Origin: Stenotrophomonas terrae
Lineage (GTDB): Bacteria > Pseudomonadota > Gammaproteobacteria > Xanthomonadales > Xanthomonadaceae
Length of the DNA: 64,000 bases
Assembly (NCBI RefSeq): GCF_001431465.1
Contig: NZ_LDJJ01000015.1
Location: 1 to 64,000, forward strand
Reading direction: 5' to 3'
Part shown: positions 44,340-52,038 of the stretch, piece by piece
Layout: every line of letters starts with the position of its first letter
Numbering within the stretch: the stretch's first letter is position 1
Translations under genes and position numbers: made by a program
The notes under the pieces: generated by a model
Told to the model about the DNA's origin: nothing
Seen by the model: only the letters and a program-made list of their open reading frames with translations
The model's database searches: none

Positions 44340-45374
44340 ATGATGGTCATCAAGGGCAAAGCCACCTCATTGGATATCGCACACATGGCGGGCGTTTCGC
44401 AGCCCACCGTGTCGCGAGCGCTGCGCGGCAGCCCGATGGTCAACGCCGAGACCCGCCAGCGCATCCTGGATATCGCCCGGCAGCTGAACTACAAGGTCGA
44501 CAAGAACGCCTCCAGCCTGCGCTGCCAGCAATCCGGCACGCTGGCCCTGCTGTTCTTCGAGGACCCGACCCCGGACGACTCGCTGATCAACCCGTTCTTC
44601 CACTCGATGCTGGGCTCGATCACCCGCGCCTGCGCCCTGCATGGCCGCGACCTGCTGGTGTCCTTCCAGCAGCTGTCCAGCGACTGGCACGCCGATTTCG
44701 AGGACAGCAACAAGGCCGACGGCATCATCCTGCTGGGTTATGGCGATTACCACGAGTCGGTGGAGCGCCTGCAGCGGCTGGTCGAGCAAGGCACCCATTT
44801 CGTGCGCTGGGGCGCCGCCCTGCCCGGCCAGCCTGGGGTGTCGGTGGGCAGCGACAATTTCCAGGGCGGCTACGACATCAGCGCGCACCTGCTGGAGCAG
44901 GGTTGCCGCCACATCGCCTTCCTCGGCCATGCGTCCAGCCACTACCCGGAATTCGAAGAGCGCTACCGTGGCCACGTGCAGGCGCTGCGCGACAGTGGGC
45001 TGACGCCGGATGCGCGCCTGCAGCACGATGCCATCACCACCGAGGAATCCGGCCATGCCGCCTGTCTGGCGCTATTGGATCAAGGCATGGCGTTTGATGC
45101 GATCTGCGCGGCCAGCGACCTGATCGCCATTGGTGCCTTGCGCGCCCTGCGCGAACGTGGCCTGCAGGTGCCGCAGGACATCGCAGTGACCGGTTTTGAT
45201 GATATTCCGCTGGCAGCCTCGGTATCGCCGGCGCTGACCACGGTGCAGCAGGACACCAAGCAGGCCGGCCAGCTGCTGGTCGACAAGCTGCTTGGCCTGA
45301 TTGCCGGTGAAGCCGTGGAAGGGCTGACCATTCCGGTGAAGCTGGTGGTGCGCGAGTCTTCGCGCCGCGGCTGA
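44340..45374 (+). CDS. LacI-family repressor, probable maltose-regulon regulator
   Basis: This is a 344-residue repressor with HTH SLDIAHMAGVSQPTVSRALR and an effector domain (LALLFFEDPTPDDSLINPFF, ICAASDLIAIGALRALRERG, VTGFDDIPLAASVSPALTTV). The start is ATG 44340 or the adjacent 44343; another ATG pair at 44310 is possible, and none has a strong ribosome-binding site. It lies just before the GH13/MFS/GH97/TonB maltodextrin genes. Three TTGNATACGTATNCA-type palindromes in their promoters are likely its operators, by analogy with MalR-type repressors of xanthomonads; that link is inferred. Confidence 0.88.
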   Translation: MMVIKGKATSLDIAHMAGVSQPTVSRALRGSPMVNAETRQRILDIARQLNYKVDKNASSLRCQQSGTLALLFFEDPTPDDSLINPFFHSMLGSITRACALHGRDLLVSFQQLSSDWHADFEDSNKADGIILLGYGDYHESVERLQRLVEQGTHFVRWGAALPGQPGVSVGSDNFQGGYDISAHLLEQGCRHIAFLGHASSHYPEFEERYRGHVQALRDSGLTPDARLQHDAITTEESGHAACLALLDQGMAFDAICAASDLIAIGALRALRERGLQVPQDIAVTGFDDIPLAASVSPALTTVQQDTKQAGQLLVDKLLGLIAGEAVEGLTIPVKLVVRESSRRG

Positions 45375-45399
45375 GCAACGGCGAAGCGCGACTCGCCCC

Positions 45400-45536
45400 G
45401 TAGCCCCGTAGCCCCGTAGCCCCGTAGCCCGGGTAAGCGCAGCGCACCCGGGGAAAGCAAGACGATCCAATTGAAACCGGCAACCACGCGCGCGATCAGG
45501 CACAGGCCCCGGGTGCGCTGCGCTTACCCGGGCTAC
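45400..45536. repeat. perfect 30-bp inverted REP pair with GTAGCCCC tandem repeats
   Basis: The arms at 45424-45453 and 45507-45536 are exact reverse complements, beginning GTAGCCCGGGTAAGCGCAGC, and are 53 bp apart. Three extra 8-bp GTAGCCCC units lie in tandem directly before the left arm (45400-45423). The block separates the convergent lacI and SseB-like genes. Confidence 0.95.
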
Positions 45537-45567
45537 AGGTGTTCGCGTAGCGGGGACGGCGGCTCTA

Positions 45568-45948
45568 TCAGGTGAAATCCTTGAGGATCTCGCCCACGCC
45601 CGATGGCGATATCTCAAACCCCAGCGGGGTGCCGGGGTTGATCACCACGCCATAGCCGCCGGGCACCCGCCGCAGCACCTCCAGCATCAGCATGCGGATG
45701 TTGTGCGGGGCCTGTTGCTGGTGGAAGCCAACCCGCGTCATATCGGTGAATACCGCCACATGCAGCACACCCTGTTTGTCGAACAGCAGTGGATCAAAGC
45801 CGCTGCCGTCGGGCGTGACCAGGCTGCCGGTCAGCAACACCACCTCGGACGCCACGAAGGCCTGCATGAAGGCGCGGATCGGCAGTTTGCCTTCCATTGC
45901 GGTCTGCAACAGGGTTTCGATGGGGGTCTGTGGGGGAAGCTGGTTCAT
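45568..45948 (-). CDS. SseB-family protein
   Basis: This 126-residue protein matches the SseB N-terminal domain throughout: a short helical start (PIETLLQTAMEGKLPIRAFM), then VVLLTGSLVTPDGSGFDPLL, VFTDMTRV, and NPGTPLGFEISPSGVGEIL at the end. SseB-like proteins are small cytoplasmic proteins of unclear function, linked in enterics to serine sensitivity and not to be confused with the Salmonella effector SseB. The ATG at 45948 is used; the open frame upstream has no similarity. It has no functional tie to its carbohydrate-gene neighbours. Confidence 0.8.
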   Translation of the reverse strand: MNQLPPQTPIETLLQTAMEGKLPIRAFMQAFVASEVVLLTGSLVTPDGSGFDPLLFDKQGVLHVAVFTDMTRVGFHQQQAPHNIRMLMLEVLRRVPGGYGVVINPGTPLGFEISPSGVGEILKDFT

Positions 45949-46233
45949 GCGATGCCGCCGGGAATGCCTGGGGGCGGATTGTAGCGGGTGGGGCTGGTGG
46001 CGTCGCAAAGGCGGGAGCGGGAGCTGGGGCAGACGCAGAAGCAAGAGCTACCCCTCCCCGACCCTCCCCTTGCCTGCGGCAAAGGGAGGGAGACAAGCAA
46101 AGCCTGCCGCTCGTCACGATCAGCCCCCTCCCTTTTGCGCAGCAAAGGAGAGGGTTGGGGAGGGGTGGCTTTGGGCGCGAAGCTGAAACTGCCCCCCCCT
46201 CTCCCGCCTGCGGGAGAGGGGCTCAAGCGGGCG
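45949..46233. repeat. REP cluster between SseB-like and amylase genes
   Basis: Three palindromes of the CCCTCTCCC/GGGAGAGGG class lie in a row at about 46062-46091, 46125-46166 and 46193-46220, two of them with the GGTTGGGGAGGGG-type tail. No gene is present. Confidence 0.85.
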
Positions 46234-47949
46234 CTACTGCGCCAATCTCTTGTCCCGCGCGATCTGATCCGCCATCGCCGCGTCCAGCTGCGCCTGCAGC
46301 TCGCTCTGGTTCACCTGCGCATCGAGCACGAACACCTTGACGCCATGCGCCGGCACCTCGGCCTGCAGCGTGTGCTTCACCTTTACGCTGCCGCCATCCA
46401 ATGCATCACGCCACTGCCCGGCCTGCAGATAACGACTCACCTCGAACGTGTGCGCGGCATCGCCCTTGTTCAACAGCACCAATACCGTCTGCGCGGTATC
46501 GCCCTGCTGCAGCACGCGGTAGAACACCGCCTCGTCGCCCTGCAAGCGCTCGTTGACCTGCAGGCCACGCTGCAATGCGGGCGTTGCTTCGCGCAGCTTG
46601 GCGATGCGCTGCAAGGGCGCGAAGATCGGACTCTGCCCTGCAGCATCCACACGCTGCTGGCCGAAGTAGGCACGGTTGCCGGCATGCTCGGCACGGCCGC
46701 GCATGAAGCCGATTTCCGAGCCGTAATAAAGCACCGGAATACCGCGTGCGGTGAACAACCAGTTGTGCGCATCGATGAAACCGGCGTCGCTGGCATCCAG
46801 CCGCGCCATGTCGTGGTTGTCGTAGAAGCTCATCAGTGCGTATGGATTCGCATACGGGCCACCGCTCAGATGCAGCGGTTCGGCCAGGGCCTCAAAGCCC
46901 TTCTGCTCCTTGCCGAACACCGATGACAAAGCGCCACGCAGCGGGAAATCAAGCACGCTGACATTCGCGTTCGACGGCCAGGTGTGCTCGGCAATCTTGG
47001 CCGCGTCGTAGTCGAAGGCTTCGCCGAACATGAACATGCCCGGGTGCTCGGCGCGGATGCGCTGCACGAATTCATGCCACCACGGGTGCGGCAGCCAACC
47101 GATGGTGTCGATGCGCAGGGCGTCCACGCCTTGCGCGGTCCACTGCAGGTAGGCACCAACCAGATAGTCCATCACCGCCGGATTGTGCTCGTTGAAATCC
47201 GACAGCTCGGCCAGGTTGCCGTCAAAGATCGAGCCCTTGCTGCCATCGACCGGGCCGATGTTGTTGTAGAACGCGTGCAACGGGTTGTGCTTCGGGTCGA
47301 GCTTGTCCGGTGCCAGATTCTGGTGGTCAGCGATCAGCTTGCCGTCCTTGTCGAAGATCTGCCCGAACTGCGGCTGGCGCTTGGGCATGGTCCAGGCCGG
47401 GGAACCGTGGTTGCCGACGATATCCAGCACCACCTTCAGCTTGGCGTCGTGCAGGCCCTTGGTCAGCCCGGCGAAATCCAGATCGGCGCTGGGCAGGTGT
47501 TCGTCCAGCTTGTAGAAGTTGATACCCCAGTAACCGTGGTAGCCGGTCTTGCCGCGGTCGGTCAGCGTGCTGGTGCAGCTGATCGGCTTGCTGCCGGTGA
47601 AGGCCTGGTCGGGGTTGTCGATGATGGGCGTGATCCACACCGCGCCAAAGCCGAGGTTGCGGATGTAGTCGGCGTTGTCCAGCACGCCCTTGAAGTCGCC
47701 GCCGAGGTAGCCGATGTTGCCGTCAACCTTGTCCGGGCATGGCACCGGAATATCGAAGCTTGGGTGCTCGCCACCCTGATCGCGGTGATCGTTGCTGACA
47801 TCGCCATTGACGAAACGGTCGGTGACCACGAAGTACACCGCGTCACTGGCAAACGGCTCGGTGGTGCCGATGTACTCCGGCCGGTTGCCGGCCAAAGCCG
47901 TACCCGCCACCAAGGCCAGACCCACCGCTGCTGCCAAACGACTACGCAT
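46234..47949 (-). CDS. secreted GH13 alpha-amylase / cyclomaltodextrinase-like enzyme
   Basis: This 571-residue enzyme has a signal peptide (residues 1-20, ending ALA) and a GH13 catalytic barrel. The conserved regions are all present: LDIVGNHGS (region I), ALRIDTIGW with the nucleophile Asp (II), MFGEAFDYD with the acid/base Glu (III) and SFYDNHD (IV). A C-terminal beta domain follows, with an unusual helical tail (QSELQAQLDAAMADQIARDK). It should hydrolyse starch or maltodextrins in the periplasm or outside the cell. Its ATG overlaps the stop of the MFS gene by one base (TGATG), so uptake and hydrolysis are translationally coupled. Confidence 0.9.
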   Translation of the reverse strand: MRSRLAAAVGLALVAGTALAGNRPEYIGTTEPFASDAVYFVVTDRFVNGDVSNDHRDQGGEHPSFDIPVPCPDKVDGNIGYLGGDFKGVLDNADYIRNLGFGAVWITPIIDNPDQAFTGSKPISCTSTLTDRGKTGYHGYWGINFYKLDEHLPSADLDFAGLTKGLHDAKLKVVLDIVGNHGSPAWTMPKRQPQFGQIFDKDGKLIADHQNLAPDKLDPKHNPLHAFYNNIGPVDGSKGSIFDGNLAELSDFNEHNPAVMDYLVGAYLQWTAQGVDALRIDTIGWLPHPWWHEFVQRIRAEHPGMFMFGEAFDYDAAKIAEHTWPSNANVSVLDFPLRGALSSVFGKEQKGFEALAEPLHLSGGPYANPYALMSFYDNHDMARLDASDAGFIDAHNWLFTARGIPVLYYGSEIGFMRGRAEHAGNRAYFGQQRVDAAGQSPIFAPLQRIAKLREATPALQRGLQVNERLQGDEAVFYRVLQQGDTAQTVLVLLNKGDAAHTFEVSRYLQAGQWRDALDGGSVKVKHTLQAEVPAHGVKVFVLDAQVNQSELQAQLDAAMADQIARDKRLAQ

Positions 47950-49430
47950 CACACCACCTCCTGTTGCGACGGAACCCGCAATACACACAGCCCGGCCACG
48001 AACAGGCTGCAACCACCCAGCACCAGCACGTGGATGGGGTCACCGCCCAGCCAGTTGCGCAGGGCAAAACCCAGCGCGCTGGCCGCGACCAACTGCGGTA
48101 TCACGATGAAGAAATTGAAGATGCCCATGTACACGCCCATCTTGGCCGCCGGCACGCTGTCCGACAGCAGGGCATACGGCAAGGACAGGATCGATGCCCA
48201 GGCAAAACCCACGCCCACCATCGACAGCAGCAGCCAATGCGGGTCCTTGATCAGCATCAGCGAGATCAGCCCCAGCCCACCCAGCCACAGGTTGACCAGG
48301 TGGCTCCAGCGCAGGCCGATCGCGCGCACCATCAATGGAATGATCAGCGCAGCCACCGCGGCAAAACCGTTGTAGGCACCAAACAGCACGCCGACCCAGT
48401 TTGCGCCTTCGTTGTAGGCCGCGGTCTGCGTATCGGTAGAGCCGAAATGGGTGCCGGCTACCGCTGCGGTGGTGTAGATCCACATCGCAAACAGTGCAAA
48501 CCAGGAAAAGAACTGCACCCAGGCAAGGCGCCGCATCGTGCCCGGCATGCTGCGCAGGTCGTCGACGATGGTGGCCAGCATATGCGTGCCCGGCAGCACC
48601 CGCGCCACCGCCAGCAACAAACCGTAGCTGGCACACAGGCCCGCCAGCACATAGAGCATGCGATCACCTTGCCGCCACGCGATCAGGGCCGCCAGTACCA
48701 CGCCTAGGCCCAGCCATAGACCGATCTGGCGCCACTGCGGCGGGCCACCCACACGCTGTGCGGCGTGTACCGGCGACGGCTCGGCATCATCGAAGCTGGC
48801 CAGCTCGGCCGGCGAGTACTCGCGCGTGCTGAACACGGTCCAGCTCATCGCCAGCAGCAACACCACGGCGCCAAAATAGAACGCATAGCGCACGGTATCG
48901 GGCACTTCACCGGGACCGGCCGTATTGGCCACGCCGAAGTGGGCCAGGATGAAGGGCAGAAAGCTGGCCACCACCGCGCCTACGCCGATGAAAAAACTCT
49001 GCATCGAAAACCCGGCCGGGCGCTGCCTGGGCGAAAGCTGGTCACCGACGAAGGCGCGGAACGGCTCCATCGAGATATTGATCGATGCGTCCAGCACCCA
49101 GAGCGTGCCTGCCGCAATCCACAGCGTCGGCGAATTCGGCATGACCAGCAGGGCCAGCGTTGTCAGCACCGCGCCGATCATGAAGTAAGGCCGGCGGCGG
49201 CCCCAGCGCGTCCAGGTGCGGTCGGACAGGTAGCCGATCACCGGCTGCACCAGCAGGCCGGTCAGGGGTGCGGCGATCCACAGCCCCGGCACCGCATCCA
49301 TCGGCGCGCCCAGCGTTTCAAAGATACGGCTGGCATTGGCGTTCTGCAGCGCGAAGCCGAACTGGATACCCAGGAAGCCGAAACACATGTTCCAGATCTG
49401 CCAGAACGACAGCTGCGGTTTGCTATTCAT
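47949..49430 (-). CDS. MFS sugar transporter, maltose/sucrose (SLC45-like) type
   Basis: This 493-residue 12-helix inner-membrane transporter has the N-terminus FWQIWNMCFGFLGIQFGFAL and the motif GYLSDRTWTRWGRRRPYFMI, which mark the disaccharide MFS group found in xanthomonad and Caulobacter maltose clusters. GGAGGGGGGAAG precedes the ATG at 49430; the reading frame runs far upstream but crosses the promoter and operator. It is first in the operon with the GH13 enzyme and divergent from the GH97 gene. It probably imports maltose or short maltodextrins by proton symport. Confidence 0.88.
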   Translation of the reverse strand: MNSKPQLSFWQIWNMCFGFLGIQFGFALQNANASRIFETLGAPMDAVPGLWIAAPLTGLLVQPVIGYLSDRTWTRWGRRRPYFMIGAVLTTLALLVMPNSPTLWIAAGTLWVLDASINISMEPFRAFVGDQLSPRQRPAGFSMQSFFIGVGAVVASFLPFILAHFGVANTAGPGEVPDTVRYAFYFGAVVLLLAMSWTVFSTREYSPAELASFDDAEPSPVHAAQRVGGPPQWRQIGLWLGLGVVLAALIAWRQGDRMLYVLAGLCASYGLLLAVARVLPGTHMLATIVDDLRSMPGTMRRLAWVQFFSWFALFAMWIYTTAAVAGTHFGSTDTQTAAYNEGANWVGVLFGAYNGFAAVAALIIPLMVRAIGLRWSHLVNLWLGGLGLISLMLIKDPHWLLLSMVGVGFAWASILSLPYALLSDSVPAAKMGVYMGIFNFFIVIPQLVAASALGFALRNWLGGDPIHVLVLGGCSLFVAGLCVLRVPSQQEVV

Positions 49431-49525
49431 CAAGCGCTTCCCCCCTCCGGGAATCACGGATGCGATGGTTGGGCGCGGATGCGCTGCGGCCATGGTAGAG
49501 GGCGCACCTGTGATCTGCACCGCCG

Positions 49526-49541
49526 TTGCATACGTATTCAA
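49526..49541. promoter_or_regulatory. MalR-type operator in the MFS/GH97 divergent promoter
   Basis: TTGCATACGTATTCAA is a near-perfect palindrome around a CG centre (TTGNATACGTATNCAA). It lies 96 bp from the MFS start and 101 bp from the GH97 start. Close copies occur at 51887 and 57748. Confidence 0.75.
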
Positions 49542-49641
49542 TGCGGCATTGCGCCCACGGCGGCCTGCGCCGGGGAATAGTGGCGCCACGTGCCGCCCCG
49601 CAGGGCCGGCGCGCCGACCAGAACCCGGAGTTGAGACCCGC

Positions 49642-51708
49642 ATGGCCGATACACGTCCCACCCCTGCCCGCCTGTCGCTGAAAGCCGCCTTCGCGCTGCT
49701 GCTGATCAGCTGCCTGCCGGCCCACGCCGCCGACCTGGCGCGCGTCACCTCGCCCGACAAGCACCTGGTGGTGATCGTCGAATCCCAGCACGAGGGCCGC
49801 CCCTCGTACCGGGTGGAACGCAACGGCGAGGCGGTGATTGCGCCGTCGCGGCTGGGCATGTTGCTGGGCGATGGCCGGCTGGAGCGCAATGTCGCGCTGA
49901 CCGGCCAGTCGCAGCGCAGCTTCGATGAAACCTGGGAGCAGCCGTGGGGCGAGCGCCGCCTCACCCGCAACCACTACAACGAGCTACGTGCCAGCTTCAC
50001 CGAGAAGCCGGGCGCCGGCCGCAACTACGAGCGCCGCTTTGATGTCGTGTTCCGCGTCTACGACGATGGCATCGGCTTCCGCTACGAGTTCCCGCAGCAG
50101 TCCGGCATGAAGCAGGCGCAGATCCACGCCGAACTGACCGAATTCGCGCTGGCCCGCCCGGCGACCGCGTGGTGGATCCCCGCCTTCGAGTGGAACCGCG
50201 AGGAATACCTGTACCACCAGACGCCGCTGAAGGAAGTTGGCACCGCGCAGACCCCGCTGACCCTGCGCAGCGACAACGGCCTGCATATCTCCATCCATGA
50301 AGCCGCGCTGGTCGACTATGCCGGCATGAACCTGGCCCGCGGTGATGGCGACATCCTGCACGCCACGCTGACCCCGTCCAGCAGCGGTGCGCCGGTTGTG
50401 CGCGCCCTGCCCTTCAATACCCCGTGGCGCACCATCACCATCGGCGAAAAGGCCGGCGATCTGGCCGAATCCAGCCTGATCCTCAACCTCAACGAGCCCA
50501 ACGCGATTGGCGATGTGAGCTGGTTCAAGCCGGCCAAATATGCCGGCGTGTGGTGGTCGCTGCACCTGGAAACCGAAACCTGGGCCACCGGCCCCAAGCA
50601 CGGCGCCACCACCGCCAATACCCGCCGCTACATCGACTTTGCCGCCGAAAATGGCTTCCGCGGCGTACTGGTGGAAGGCTGGAACGTTGGCTGGGACGGC
50701 GACTGGTTCGCCAATGGCGAGGCTTTCGACTTCACCCGCGCCACGCCCGATTTCGACCTGCCCGGGCTTGCCAGCTATGCCGCCGGCAAGGGCGTGCACC
50801 TGATCGGCCACCATGAAACCGCTTGCGCGGTCAGCCATTACGAGCGGCAGCTGCCGGCAGCGCTGGATCTGTACGCGCGCAACGGCGTGGACGTGATCAA
50901 GACCGGCTATGTCTGCGACGCCGGCGACATCCACCGCCAGGATCAGGCCGATGGCCCGATCACCCGCGAATGGCACGAAGGCCAGTGGATGAGCAACCAC
51001 AACCTGCGCGTGCTGCAGCAGGCCGCCGCCAAGCACATCGCGATCAACTCGCACGAGCCGATCAAGGACACCGGCCTGCGCCGCACCTACCCCAACTGGG
51101 TATCGCGCGAGGGTGCGCGCGGCATGGAATTCAACGCCTGGGGCAACCCGCCCAACCCGCCGGGCCATGAGGCCACGCTGGTGTTCACCCGCATGCTGGG
51201 CGGGCCGATGGATTACACGCCCGGCATCGTCAGCCTGAAGGGCCGCAACGGCCTGGCCCTGCGCAGCACCCTGGCCAAGCAACTCGCCTTGTACGTGGTG
51301 CTGTACAGCCCGGTGCAGATGGTGGCCGACCTGCCCGAGCATTACGCGCAGCATCCGGACGCCTTCCAGTTCATCAAGGACGTGGCGGTGGATTGGGAAG
51401 AAAGCCACGTCCTGAACGGCGAAGTCGGCCAATACGTGACGTTTGCACGCAAGGCCCGCGGCAGCCAGGAATGGTTCGTCGGCAGCGTCGGCAGCGAGAC
51501 GCCGCAGGCGCTGGACGTGCCGCTGAGCTTCCTCGACGCGGGCAAGCGCTATCGCGCGGAAATCTACCGCGACGGTGACGGCGCCAACTGGCAAACCGCA
51601 CCGTTTGCCTTCGTCCGCGAGACGCGCGAGGTCGGCCGTGGCGACCGTATCAAATTGCAGCTGGGCGCCGGTGGCGGCGCTGCGCTGCGGTTTGTACCGC
51701 TGGATTAA
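49642..51708 (+). CDS. GH97 family alpha-glucosidase (SusB-like)
   Basis: This 688-residue enzyme has a signal peptide (about residues 1-28, ending AHA). An N-terminal beta-supersandwich domain (GQSQRSFDETWEQPWGERRL), a central TIM barrel and a C-terminal beta domain follow. Barrel motifs match GH97: LVEGWNVGWDGDW, GHHETACAVSHYE, INSHEPIKDTGLRRTYPNWV and SREGARGMEFNAWG, which carry the conserved glutamates of the inverting SusB type. It should release glucose from maltodextrins. The ATG at 49642 begins the signal peptide; upstream open frame is promoter. It is followed by a hairpin and then the TonB receptor gene. Confidence 0.93.
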   Translation: MADTRPTPARLSLKAAFALLLISCLPAHAADLARVTSPDKHLVVIVESQHEGRPSYRVERNGEAVIAPSRLGMLLGDGRLERNVALTGQSQRSFDETWEQPWGERRLTRNHYNELRASFTEKPGAGRNYERRFDVVFRVYDDGIGFRYEFPQQSGMKQAQIHAELTEFALARPATAWWIPAFEWNREEYLYHQTPLKEVGTAQTPLTLRSDNGLHISIHEAALVDYAGMNLARGDGDILHATLTPSSSGAPVVRALPFNTPWRTITIGEKAGDLAESSLILNLNEPNAIGDVSWFKPAKYAGVWWSLHLETETWATGPKHGATTANTRRYIDFAAENGFRGVLVEGWNVGWDGDWFANGEAFDFTRATPDFDLPGLASYAAGKGVHLIGHHETACAVSHYERQLPAALDLYARNGVDVIKTGYVCDAGDIHRQDQADGPITREWHEGQWMSNHNLRVLQQAAAKHIAINSHEPIKDTGLRRTYPNWVSREGARGMEFNAWGNPPNPPGHEATLVFTRMLGGPMDYTPGIVSLKGRNGLALRSTLAKQLALYVVLYSPVQMVADLPEHYAQHPDAFQFIKDVAVDWEESHVLNGEVGQYVTFARKARGSQEWFVGSVGSETPQALDVPLSFLDAGKRYRAEIYRDGDGANWQTAPFAFVRETREVGRGDRIKLQLGAGGGAALRFVPLD

Positions 51709-52038
51709 GCCCCTGTCGCACTGAAGCAAGGCGTTTCGGGCCTTGCTTCCCACCCGTCATTTTCCGCATCAATGGAGATGACGGCTTGAGGGCAGCGGCG
51801 CAGGTGCCCGCTGCCCTTTCCCTGTACAGACATCCAAAACCACCGCAGAAAGCGTTTTCAGACCTATCTGCCGCCCCTGCACGCCATTGAATACGTATGC
51901 AGGTCGGCGCCACGGCCTTGCGTGCTGATTACCATGCGAGACAGTCGCAAGCAGCGAAAAAAACAATGCGACGCATCCCCCGCACCCATGTGGGGGAGCA
52001 GAAAAGCAACCAACCGACATCACCTGGGAGAGGGGAGT
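51709..52038. promoter_or_regulatory. GH97 3' hairpin and TonB-receptor promoter region
   Basis: This 330-bp gap has no gene. It holds a 10-bp perfect hairpin GAAGCAAGGC/GCCTTGCTTC at 51723-51749, without a U tract, and the operator at 51887-51902. I do not see certain promoter hexamers. Confidence 0.5.
51887..51902. promoter_or_regulatory. MalR-type operator upstream of the TonB receptor
   Basis: TTGAATACGTATGCAG carries the same TGNATACGTATNCA palindrome in inverted orientation relative to the other two copies. It lies about 137 bp before the receptor ATG. Confidence 0.75.
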
